Shown piece after piece: positions 48,457-56,478 of a stretch of 64,000 bases of DNA. The DNA comes from Kribbella sp. NBC_01245 (GTDB lineage: Bacteria; Actinomycetota; Actinomycetes; Propionibacteriales; Kribbellaceae). The position numbers and the translations under genes are program-made. Within the stretch, counting starts at the first letter, position 1, and each line of letters begins with the position of its first letter. The notes under the pieces are model-generated. The model was not told where the DNA came from. It saw only the letters and a program-made list of their open reading frames with translations, and searched no databases. The DNA is taken from NCBI RefSeq assembly GCF_036226525.1, contig NZ_CP108487.1, positions 1,302,001 to 1,366,000 of the forward strand, written 5' to 3'.

Positions 48457-49925
48457 TAGAAGCGGCGCAGCTCCGGCCAAAGTGCCGACCACGGCTTGAT
48501 GGGACCGGCGCACAAGGCGATCGGCGCACCCTCCTCGCCGTTCGCAATTCCGGCCGCATTCGAGACGGTGCCGACCACGCGGCAGTCGGTGAAGTGCCGC
48601 TCCAACGCCCGCTCGGCCTCCGGATACTGGACCAGCAGCACAGGCCCGGTCGCGCTGTCCGGGGGCGCGGCCCAATCCCAGTAGCTCATATGGCCCGAGT
48701 ACAGCGTCGGCAATCCGCGCGACGGGCCGAACCGCTCGATCGCTCCAGCCTCGCCGTAGTTCTGCGTGAAGATGACCGCCCGATCGCGTTGGTCGGCAGG
48801 AATCTGGGCCCATCCCGCCGCGACCGCATCCGCGAGCTCAGGCCAACCCACCTGCTCAGCCTGCTCCTTATTGATCGGCGTGATCGCGTCGAGCGCCGAA
48901 GCCGGCAGCACCGGGAGAGTGATCACTGCGGACGTGATCGCGGCCAGGGCCAGACCGGCAGCCAGCACACCCCGGCGTACCGGCTGCTCGGCCCAGCGCA
49001 CGACGGGCTCGCACCCGGCCGCGACTAGTACGAGGAGGAGCGGCAGCGCGTAGTACGGCTTGCCGCCAATCGCGAGGACCAGTACGGCGAGCAGCGGATA
49101 GGCGTAGGCGACAGCACGGAACTCGGGTCGTCGGGCCAAGTGCACGAAGCCCGCGATCCAGAAGGGCACGAGGACCGGTGACAACTGCGCGAGCTGCAGC
49201 GGGATGAACATGAGCCGGTTCTCAACGCCGTCGTCCTCGCTGATGCCACTGGCTACCGTCAGCTGCGGCCAGTCGTTGATCGCCTGCCAGTAGAGGTTCG
49301 GCCCCGCCACCACGAGCGCGACGGCCACACCGGCCAGCAGCCAGCGACTCCGGAAGACGGTTCGCGGGCCCACCACCAACTGCGCGACGAGCAATGCCGC
49401 CACCAGCAACAACACCAGGTACTTGTTCTGGACCGCGAGGCCCAACGTCAGCCCGAGCGCGATCCACCACCGGCCGTCGCCGGTCCGGAGCAGCTTCAGC
49501 GCGAACAAGCCGATCGCCAGCCACGCCAGCAGGTCGAACGTCGCGGTCGACACCATGTGGCCCACAGCAAGGAACTGCCCGGACACCGCGACCGCGACGG
49601 CCGCGAGCGTCTGCGCCCGGGCACTTCCGCCGAGCTCCCGCGAGATCAACGCCATCGTCACGACGATCCCGGCCGCGGCCAGCGTCGCGATCACGCGAAG
49701 CCCCATCACCGTGTCACCGAACACGGCCGTACTGAGCCGGCTGAGCAGCGGTGTGAGCGGCGGCTGGTCGACGTACCCCCAGGCGAGGTGATCGCCCGCG
49801 GTGAGGAAGTACAGCTCGTCGCGGTGATACCCGTAGCGCGCGGACAAAGCCGTCAGGACGATGACCACGATCGCGGTCACTACGGAGACAGGACGAAGGG
49901 CGAACGCCGGGCGGGAATCCGTCAT
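48453..49925 (-). CDS. Glycosyltransferase family 39-like membrane protein (PMT/ArnT fold)
   Basis: 490 residues, about ten membrane helices. The first extracytoplasmic loop carries RYGYHRDELYFLTAGDHLAWGYVDQPPL, where the DE pair after the first helix is the conserved acid motif of polyprenyl-phosphate-sugar glycosyltransferases. A C-terminal soluble domain (about 360-490) ends in WSALWPELRRFY. It probably uses a lipid-linked sugar to glycosylate a protein, lipid or polymer outside the cell; the acceptor is unknown. Confidence 0.87.
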   Translation of the reverse strand: MTDSRPAFALRPVSVVTAIVVIVLTALSARYGYHRDELYFLTAGDHLAWGYVDQPPLTPLLSRLSTAVFGDTVMGLRVIATLAAAGIVVTMALISRELGGSARAQTLAAVAVAVSGQFLAVGHMVSTATFDLLAWLAIGLFALKLLRTGDGRWWIALGLTLGLAVQNKYLVLLLVAALLVAQLVVGPRTVFRSRWLLAGVAVALVVAGPNLYWQAINDWPQLTVASGISEDDGVENRLMFIPLQLAQLSPVLVPFWIAGFVHLARRPEFRAVAYAYPLLAVLVLAIGGKPYYALPLLLVLVAAGCEPVVRWAEQPVRRGVLAAGLALAAITSAVITLPVLPASALDAITPINKEQAEQVGWPELADAVAAGWAQIPADQRDRAVIFTQNYGEAGAIERFGPSRGLPTLYSGHMSYWDWAAPPDSATGPVLLVQYPEAERALERHFTDCRVVGTVSNAAGIANGEEGAPIALCAGPIKPWSALWPELRRFY

Positions 49926-49984
49926 GAACCGAGAGTGTCAGCCCACGGGACCATCCGCCGGGTCATTCGCGAGGCGAACGCGTC

Positions 49985-49998
49985 TGACCGATCGGTCA
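49985..49998 (+). promoter_or_regulatory. TetR-type operator before the fucosidase remnant
   Basis: TGACCGATCGGTCA (49985-49998) is a perfect 14-bp palindrome of the kind bound by TetR-family regulators. It ends 2 nt before the -10 box TAGCGT (50001-50006), which itself lies 7 nt before the ATG at 50014. Confidence 0.65.
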
Positions 49999-50013
49999 AC
50001 TAGCGTCGACCAC

Positions 50014-51131
50014 ATGAAGATTCGCCGTCTGATCGTGCTCGCGATGATCCCTGTGCTGCTGTTTGCCAGCTCCTGGGCGTACGGCGCGTGGGATGACCGG
50101 AAGGCGGAGATGACCACCAGCGGGCCCTTTGAAGCGTCGGCCGAGTCGCTCAACCGTCATCCGGTGCCGAAGTGGTTCGAGGACGCGAAGTTCGGCATCT
50201 TCATCCATTGGGGTCTTTTCTCGGTACCGGGCTACGCACCCAAGGGCAGCTACACCGACGTGTTGCGCGCCGACTACGGCCACGCGATGACCCGCAGCCC
50301 GCACGCCGAGGACTACTGGAACGCGATGCGCGATCCCGGTTCGCCGACGGCCGCGTTCCACCGCCGCGCGTACGGCGAGCTGCCGTACGAGGGGTTCAAG
50401 CCGATGTTCGAGAAACAGCTCGAGGGGTGGAGCACGGACCGATGGGCAGACCAGTTCCAGCGTGCCGGCGGCAAGTACGTCGTGATGGTGGCGAAGTACC
50501 ACGACGGGTTCGCGTTGTGGCCGACCAAGGTCAAGAACCCGCACAAGGATGGCTGGTTCACCCAGCGGGACTTGGCTGGTGAGCTCGCGGCCGCGACCCG
50601 TAAACGCGGGATGAAGCTCGGCGTCTACTACTCCGGCGGCGTCGACTGGACCTTCCAGCGCAAGGTGGTGAAGACGCTCGGCGACTACACGTACCTGGAT
50701 CACGGCAGCGATTACGCCGACTTGCGGATGCGCAGGTGCGCGACCTCCTCCTCAACGTCGGACCCGCGGGCGGCCGAGGCGCGATCCCGCCCGAACAGGC
50801 CCGCCGGCTGCAGGGATTCGGCGACTGGCTCCGCGCGAACGGGCCGGCGGTGTACGGCAGCCGCCCGTACGACGTACCCCAAGCCCGTACGGCGGACGGC
50901 CTCGAGGTTCGTCTCAGCCGGAGCGGCAAGGTGGTGTCGGTGGTGCTGGTGGGGCGGCCGAAGGGGCGGACCGTGACGCTCAAGGGAGTCGCATTACCAG
51001 CCAGAAGGGGCAAACTCGTCGCCGATGGCAAGGTGGTCACGGTGACTAGGCGTGGTCCGGACAGCGTTCTCGTCTTCCCACGGGATCTGTCCGGGGTCTA
51101 CTCTCCGGCGATAAGTATTCAACCGGTTTGA
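50014..51131 (+). pseudogene. Alpha-L-fucosidase (GH29), broken by internal deletion and frameshift
   Basis: The first 240 residues have a signal anchor and GH29 segments KFGIFIHWGLFSVPGYAP and KYVVMVAKYHDGFALWPTK. Around 50725-50740 the reading frame changes and the sequence jumps from YADLRM to VRDLLLNVGPAGGRG in frame 50736-51131, which matches the GH29 C-terminal region (LLLNVGP...IPPEQ, DWLRANGPAVYGSRP). A stretch of roughly 130 residues between these segments, which in GH29 holds the catalytic nucleophile Asp, is missing. The protein cannot be an active fucosidase. Confidence 0.85.
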
Positions 51132-51142
51132 TCAAATCCGGT
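51122..51142 (+). promoter_or_regulatory. Palindrome upstream of tetR
   Basis: ACCGG-TTTGATCAAA-T-CCGGT (51122-51142) is symmetrical apart from one extra base and overlaps the stop codon of the fucosidase remnant. It lies 31 nt before the tetR start, suited to autoregulation. Confidence 0.55.
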
Positions 51143-51172
51143 GTTGCGCTGGCGGGCGCTGGAGGTGGGGCG

Positions 51173-51769
51173 ATGGCGGTGACGGCCGAAAGTGGTGTTG
51201 TTGAGGGTGCCCGGCGAGGGCAGATCATCGACAGCGCGATCCAGCTGATCGCGGAGCAGGGCCTGGCCCGGACTTCGCTGTCGCGGATCGCGGAGAAGGC
51301 CGGGATCTCGAAGGCCGCCGTGCTCTACCACTTCAAGAACAAGGACGAGCTGCTCGACGAAGTGCTGGCCCGCGTTCTCGGTGGTCTGGTCACGCAGGTC
51401 GGCGCGCGGGTCGATGCCGCCGAGACGCCGCGGGATGCGGTTTTCGCCTACCTCAGGGCGATGATCGGGCACCTGACGGCCAATCCGGACCACGTCCGCG
51501 TGATCACCGAGGCGATGGCGATCGCCGAGCTGGCCGGCCACAACGCCGTACGGGCCGATCCGTCGCGGTGGAAGGCGCTGGCCGATCTGCTGGCCGCCGC
51601 GCAGTCCGCGGGGCAGATGCGCGAGTTCGACACCAAGACCGTTGCCCTGGTGATCGGGGGAGCGATCGATGGTCTGGTCGGGCAGTGGATCGCGGAGACG
51701 GACTTCGACCTGACCGCGGCCGCGGCGGAGCTGGAGACGTTCATCCGGCGGGCGACCGACGTGCGGTGA
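51173..51769 (+). CDS. TetR-family transcriptional regulator
   Basis: 198 residues. RRGQIIDSAIQLIAEQGLAR is followed by the recognition helix TSLSRIAEKAGISKAAVLYHF (about residues 30-50). The C-terminal ligand-binding domain is of normal size. ATG at 51173 follows GGAGGTGGGG, so the in-frame TTG/ATG further upstream is not used. It may have controlled the fucosidase gene through the palindrome at 49985 and itself through that at 51122; the two palindromes differ, so at most one is certain to be its own site. Confidence 0.9.
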   Translation: MAVTAESGVVEGARRGQIIDSAIQLIAEQGLARTSLSRIAEKAGISKAAVLYHFKNKDELLDEVLARVLGGLVTQVGARVDAAETPRDAVFAYLRAMIGHLTANPDHVRVITEAMAIAELAGHNAVRADPSRWKALADLLAAAQSAGQMREFDTKTVALVIGGAIDGLVGQWIAETDFDLTAAAAELETFIRRATDVR

Positions 51770-51824
51770 AGACCCGACGATCGGCAGTACGAAACTGTCG
51801 GTAGCGCTGTGTAGCGTCTGCCGG

Positions 51825-53483
51825 GTGAATAGAGCACGCCTGCCGACGCTGCTCCGGGACCTCGCCTTCTGGCTGGTCGCCGGCGGTCTTGTCGTGCTCG
51901 AGTCGGTGGTCCGAGGCGAGCCCTGGTTCATGACCACCCTGGCGGCGCTGGCCTTGGCAGCGGCGGTGGGGTTGCGCCGGCGCTACCCGCTGCTCGCGCT
52001 GACCGTGCCGTCCGCGTTGATGCTCACCTGGCTGATGGTCACCCTGGGTACGACGTCGGGCGTCCCGATCGCCTACGTGCCGGCCATCTCGGCGCTGGCG
52101 TTCCTGGCGGGCGTCCGTTCGCCGCGCGGATGGGTCTTCGCGGTGATGGTGCTCGCGGCAAGTCTGTTCTTCCTGGTCGGCAGTCTGCTCTTCCGGAACG
52201 ATCAGACCGGCACCGAGGACGTGCTCAACTGGTTCATCCTTTGCCTGCTCATGCTGCTGTTCGTCGTCCTGCCGTGGTTCGTCGGGCGGTATCGGGCCCA
52301 GAGCGCGCTGCTGGTGTCGGCCGGCTGGGAGCGGGCCGAGCGAATAGAGCGCGAGCAACGGCTGCGCCTGGACGAGGCGCGTCTGCGCGAGCGATCCCGG
52401 ATCGCCGAGGACATGCACGATTCGGTCGGTCACGAGCTGAGCCTGATCGCGCTGCGGGCCGGCGCCCTCGAGGTGGATGGCGAGTTGCCCGAGCGCTACC
52501 GCACGGCCGCCGCGGAGCTGAGACAGGCGGCGGGCACCGCGACCGAGCGCCTCGGCGAGATCATCGGCGTGCTGCGTGAGCCGGATGAGGCCGCTCCGAC
52601 CACTCCCGCGGATGAGTCGATCGCCGAGCTGGTCGAGCGCGCTGCCGCCTCGGGTCTGCCGGTGCGGTTGATCGAGGAGGGCCGGGTCGAGCCGTCGCCG
52701 ATGCTGGACCGGGCCGCCCATCGCGTCGTCCAGGAGGGCCTGACCAACGCGGCCAAACACGCGCCGGGCGCCGCCGTGACCGTCACGGCGGCAGCTGACG
52801 GCGGCGATTTCGTGCTGCGCATCGTGAACGGTCCGCCGACAAGACCAGTGGGGGATGGCGCCGTATCGGGCGGGCATGGGCTGGTGGGTCTGGCTGAGCG
52901 TGTGCGGCTGGTGGGCGGCACGTTGCGGACCGGCCGTACGGCGGATGGCGGGTTCGAGGTGGTCGCCCGGATGCCGCTGACCGGTGGGCCGATCGAGCCT
53001 GCGCCGGAAGTTGAGACCCGGTCGGAGTCGGCGACCGAGCTTGAGTCCGTACGGCGAAGAGCCCGGCGTGGGCTGGTCACCGCGATCGTCGCGCCGTTGG
53101 CCTTGGGCGCGGTGGTCGGCGTGGTGGCGTTGGGGTACTACCTCGTGATCGGGTACAGCTCGATATTGCGACCGGTCACGTATGAGCAGCTCCGGCTGGG
53201 GCAGACCCGCGAGGAGCTCGACAGGTCGTTGCCGAAGATGGAGATGCTTGATCCACCCAGCGAGCGATCAGGCCGACCTGCCGGCGCCGATTGTGAGTAC
53301 TACCGTCCGGGTGGTCCCTTCACCACGACCTACGCTTTCCGGCTGTGCTTTGTGTCCGGTCGGCTCGCCAGCAAGGACGCGCTACAAACCGGCACCGTCC
53401 AGCCGGACTACGACCCGACCCAGACACCGACTCCGACAGTGACTGTGACGACGACACCGACTGCAAGCGAGGGGACACCGTGA
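51825..53483 (+). CDS. NarL-type sensor histidine kinase with extracytoplasmic C-terminal domain
   Basis: 552 residues. Five or so N-terminal membrane helices (15-155), a coiled coil, then a HisKA_3 phosphoacceptor with His198 in EDMHDSVGHELSLIALR, and the HATPase with QEGLTNAAKHAPG and GHGLVGLAERV. Unusually, a membrane helix at 417-444 and a domain of about 100 residues follow the kinase: VTYEQLRLGQTREELDRSLP, a Cys pair, and a Thr/Pro-rich tail. TYEQLRLGQTREEL resembles the SmpA/BamE fold. TAGCGT lies 7 nt before the GTG. It overlaps its regulator by GTGA. Confidence 0.92.
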   Translation: MNRARLPTLLRDLAFWLVAGGLVVLESVVRGEPWFMTTLAALALAAAVGLRRRYPLLALTVPSALMLTWLMVTLGTTSGVPIAYVPAISALAFLAGVRSPRGWVFAVMVLAASLFFLVGSLLFRNDQTGTEDVLNWFILCLLMLLFVVLPWFVGRYRAQSALLVSAGWERAERIEREQRLRLDEARLRERSRIAEDMHDSVGHELSLIALRAGALEVDGELPERYRTAAAELRQAAGTATERLGEIIGVLREPDEAAPTTPADESIAELVERAAASGLPVRLIEEGRVEPSPMLDRAAHRVVQEGLTNAAKHAPGAAVTVTAAADGGDFVLRIVNGPPTRPVGDGAVSGGHGLVGLAERVRLVGGTLRTGRTADGGFEVVARMPLTGGPIEPAPEVETRSESATELESVRRRARRGLVTAIVAPLALGAVVGVVALGYYLVIGYSSILRPVTYEQLRLGQTREELDRSLPKMEMLDPPSERSGRPAGADCEYYRPGGPFTTTYAFRLCFVSGRLASKDALQTGTVQPDYDPTQTPTPTVTVTTTPTASEGTP

Positions 53484-54157
53484 CCGGCCAAAGAATTCGG
53501 GTGCTGCTGGCCGACGACGAGGCGATGGTGCGAGCCGGCGTGAAGGCGATCCTGGCCTCCGACGACACCATCGACGTCATCGCCGAGGCGGCGGATGGTG
53601 CCGAGGCGGTCGACGCGGTGCAGCGTCATCGGCCGGACGTGGCCGTGCTGGATATCCGCATGCCGAGGATGGACGGCCTGGCCGCCGCGGCCGAGATTCG
53701 CCGGACGACGCCGGAGACGGCCGTGGTGATCCTGACGACCTTCTCGGAGGACGCCTATATCGCGAAGGCGCTCGGTGATGGCGCAAGCGGGTTCCTGCTG
53801 AAGTCCGGCGATCCGCGCGAGCTGATCGCCGGGATCAAGGCCGTCGCGGCTGGCGCGGCCTATTTGTCGCCGAAGGTCGCGCACCGGGTGATCACCGAGC
53901 TGGGCGCCGGGCCGGGCGGCCGGATGACGAGGACGGCGGAGGCGCAGAAGCAGATCGAGCCGTTGACGCCTCGCGAGCAGGAGGTGCTCGCCCTGGTCGC
54001 GGCGGGTCTGTCCAACGCGGAGATCGCCGGCCGGTTGTTCCTGGTCGAGGGCACCGTGAAGGCGTACGTGAGCGCGGTGCTGACACGCCTCGGCGTGAAG
54101 AATCGCGTCCAGGCCGCGATCATCGCGTATGAGGCGGGTTTGGTCCCGAGTGCCTGA
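53480..54157 (+). CDS. NarL/LuxR-family response regulator
   Basis: 225 residues. Receiver domain with acidic pocket ADDE (11-14), phosphoacceptor Asp58 in VAVLDIRMPRMDG and Lys in FLLKSGDP. C-terminal LuxR helix-turn-helix: LTPREQEVLALVAAGLSNAE and EGTVKAYVSAVLTRLGVKNR. It is the partner of the preceding kinase (overlap GTGA at 53480-53483). Target genes are unknown. Confidence 0.95.
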   Translation: MTGQRIRVLLADDEAMVRAGVKAILASDDTIDVIAEAADGAEAVDAVQRHRPDVAVLDIRMPRMDGLAAAAEIRRTTPETAVVILTTFSEDAYIAKALGDGASGFLLKSGDPRELIAGIKAVAAGAAYLSPKVAHRVITELGAGPGGRMTRTAEAQKQIEPLTPREQEVLALVAAGLSNAEIAGRLFLVEGTVKAYVSAVLTRLGVKNRVQAAIIAYEAGLVPSA

Positions 54158-54313
54158 TGGACGGCAATCACTGAAGGAACTTCGGACACAGGGCCAGTGG
54201 TCGGCTGATCGAGCCAGGCGCATGGGATAGTAGGGACTTCCGCTCGGGTACCAGTCCAGCTTCCCGGGGAGCGGTAAACGCGCCCCACGTACGAGAATCG
54301 GGGGATTGCGGTC

Positions 54314-55618
54314 GTGACCGACACCCACAACACCGGACGTGAGAAGGACAGAGAGGCCGCGGCGGCCGAAGTCCGGAGGATGTGGCAACCGCTGAGCGTG
54401 CAACCGCCTGCGGTTGATCCGCTGGCCTCGACCTTGACGACGCCGGAACACACCGCCGCCGAAACGGCCCAGGCCAACCACGCGGCCCACGCTGCCCAAG
54501 CCGGCCAGACCGCCCAGGCAGAGCCTGAGGTTGACGAAGAAGCGGCCGAGGCGCAATGGCACACCGCCACGCCCGGTCAAGCCGCGGCAGGTCAGGCCGC
54601 GCATGGTGGTGGCGGTCCGCAGCCGTGGGAGCTGCCTTCGTCCTACGAGAACCAGCAGCAGCAACAACCGCCGCCGTCGTACCGAGCGGACGAGCTGATC
54701 TCGGCACTGCCGTTGCCGCGTGAAGCTCCGGCCGAGAAGGGCGTGCGCAGCGTGCTGCGGATGCGTCCCGGCGCGTCCGAGCGGATGGAGCGGCTCGCGC
54801 GGGAGCAGGCGGCAACGCCGTTCCGCCGGCCCGTCACGATCACAGTGGCGAACCCGAAGGGCGGTTCGGGCAAGACGCCGACCACCCTGCTGCTCGCAGG
54901 CGCGCTCGGTCAGGCCCGTGGCGGCGGCGTCGTCGCCTGGGACAACAACGAGCTGCGCGGCAACATGCACCTGCGTACGCACGACACGAACAGCCGGTCC
55001 ACCGTGACCGACCTGCTCCGCGCGATGCCGATGCTGACTCTGCCGGATGCACGCGTCGGCGATGTAGGGGCGTACCTTCGCCACCAGACCTCCGGCCAGT
55101 ACGACGTGCTCACGTCCGCCACCACGACGTACGCGCAGATCGAGGCGGGCGACTTCGGCCAGATCCACAAGATCCTCAGCCGGTTCTACAAGGTGCTGGT
55201 GATCGACACCGGGAACAACGAGGGTTCGAGCAACTGGCGCGAGGCGATGAAGGCCTCCGACGCGATCGTCATCCCGATCAAGTGGAAGAGCCTGTCCTGC
55301 GCTGCCGCCGTGCAGATGCTGGAGGAGCTCGACCAGCAGGGTGCGGCGGCGCAGCAGTTGATCCGGCGGGCCGTGATCGCGGTCAGCAACGGCCCGGGTG
55401 ACGTGAACAAGGATGTCGAGAAGCAGCTCCGGCCGTACTTCGAGGCTCGCGCTGCTGCGGTCGTCGATATCCCGACCGATCAGCACATCGCGGCCGAGGG
55501 TCCGTTGGACCACAACGCGCTGCAGCCGGCCACCCGGCGCGCAGCCCTGGAGCTGGCGGCCAAGGTGGCCGAGCAGATCAACAGCACCCTGCGGACCCAG
55601 CAGGGCAGCGGCCGCTAG
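54314..55618 (+). CDS. MinD/ParA-like ATPase with disordered N-terminus (EspI-like)
   Basis: 434 residues. The first 135 are low in complexity, rich in Ala, Gln, Pro and His, with runs such as QQQQQPPPSY. The rest is a deviant Walker A ATPase: ANPKGGSGKTPTTLLLAGAL (about 176-195), then VVAWDNNELRGN and KVLVIDTGNNEGSSNW. The layout matches MinD-like ATPases linked to type VII secretion (EspI group), but no ESX genes are in the window. It may position or regulate some cell-pole or membrane process. GTG at 54314 is tentative. Confidence 0.82.
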   Translation: MTDTHNTGREKDREAAAAEVRRMWQPLSVQPPAVDPLASTLTTPEHTAAETAQANHAAHAAQAGQTAQAEPEVDEEAAEAQWHTATPGQAAAGQAAHGGGGPQPWELPSSYENQQQQQPPPSYRADELISALPLPREAPAEKGVRSVLRMRPGASERMERLAREQAATPFRRPVTITVANPKGGSGKTPTTLLLAGALGQARGGGVVAWDNNELRGNMHLRTHDTNSRSTVTDLLRAMPMLTLPDARVGDVGAYLRHQTSGQYDVLTSATTTYAQIEAGDFGQIHKILSRFYKVLVIDTGNNEGSSNWREAMKASDAIVIPIKWKSLSCAAAVQMLEELDQQGAAAQQLIRRAVIAVSNGPGDVNKDVEKQLRPYFEARAAAVVDIPTDQHIAAEGPLDHNALQPATRRAALELAAKVAEQINSTLRTQQGSGR

Positions 55619-56271
55619 CGCTCGGAGCCGACCAGCTCAGGAGTGTCAGACGACGATGGGGCGGCAGCAGCGGCGCGACGTTTGCGCAGCTGGTGCCGCA
55701 CCACCTCGACGATGATGGTCACACCCATCGCCAGGCCGATGCCGAGTGCGACGCCCGCGAGCGGGTTCTCCTCGAACGCCTTACCGCCGATGAAGCCGAT
55801 CAGCGCGCAGTAGATACCCCAGCTGGCAGCGGCGAGCGCGGCGTACAGGGTGAAGGAGCGCAACGGGTAGCGGACCGTGCCCATCGTGAGCGTCACGGCC
55901 GTGCGTCCGCCCGGGATATACCGCGCGACGACCAGCACGAGGCCGCCACGTTCAGCCAGCGCATTCCGCGACCACCTGAACATCGCGGCCTTTTTGGATC
56001 CAGGTGGGAAGCGGTTGATCACGCGGGCCCCGGCACCACGGCCGATGAAGTACGAGATGTGGTCGCCGAGGAACGCTCCGGCGGCCGCGACGACGATCAC
56101 GCCGTACAGGTTGGGCTCGCCGAGCGCGGCGAAGACGCCGGCCGTGACGACGAGGGTCTCGCTCGGAATGGCCGGGAAGAACCCGTCCAGCGCGGCGAAC
56201 CCGAAGAGCGTCAGGTAGATCCACCACGAGGACATCAGGTCGTGCGCGAGTGCCAGTATCGCGTCGTTCAC
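55615..56271 (-). CDS. DedA-family membrane protein
   Basis: 218 residues with four to six membrane segments. LDGFFPAIPSETLVVTAGV, GAFLGDHISYFIGR and VVARYIPGGRTAVTLTMGT are the hallmarks of DedA (SNARE-associated/VTT) proteins, many of which flip or recycle polyprenyl phosphate or lipids. GTG at 56271 follows GGAGGGG by 9 nt, so the longer frame to 56334 is not used. It converges on the ATPase gene with a 4-nt CTAG stop overlap. Confidence 0.92.
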   Translation of the reverse strand: MNDAILALAHDLMSSWWIYLTLFGFAALDGFFPAIPSETLVVTAGVFAALGEPNLYGVIVVAAAGAFLGDHISYFIGRGAGARVINRFPPGSKKAAMFRWSRNALAERGGLVLVVARYIPGGRTAVTLTMGTVRYPLRSFTLYAALAAASWGIYCALIGFIGGKAFEENPLAGVALGIGLAMGVTIIVEVVRHQLRKRRAAAAAPSSSDTPELVGSER

Positions 56272-56478
56272 TTTGGGCCACCCCTCCAGGCTTTCGATGT
56301 GCCCTAAGCCTGTCCGGCAGCGACCCTGGTCCACATCAGACCAACGCCCTGACGTACCCCCTACTTTCGTCAGGCCTCAATGTCCTGAGGCTGGTACCAG
56401 GGACCGAGGGAGAACTCGATACCATCGCGGGGTCGGCGTTCACAGCAGGTGAATCCGGGCAGAACCTGAGGAGTAGAC

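Noticed and set aside
56272..56478. Possible T-box or other amino-acid-sensing leader before thrS
   Set aside because: I see small inverted repeats (for example CTGGTACCAG) but no T-box sequence or specifier loop, and actinobacterial T-boxes are mostly before ileS.
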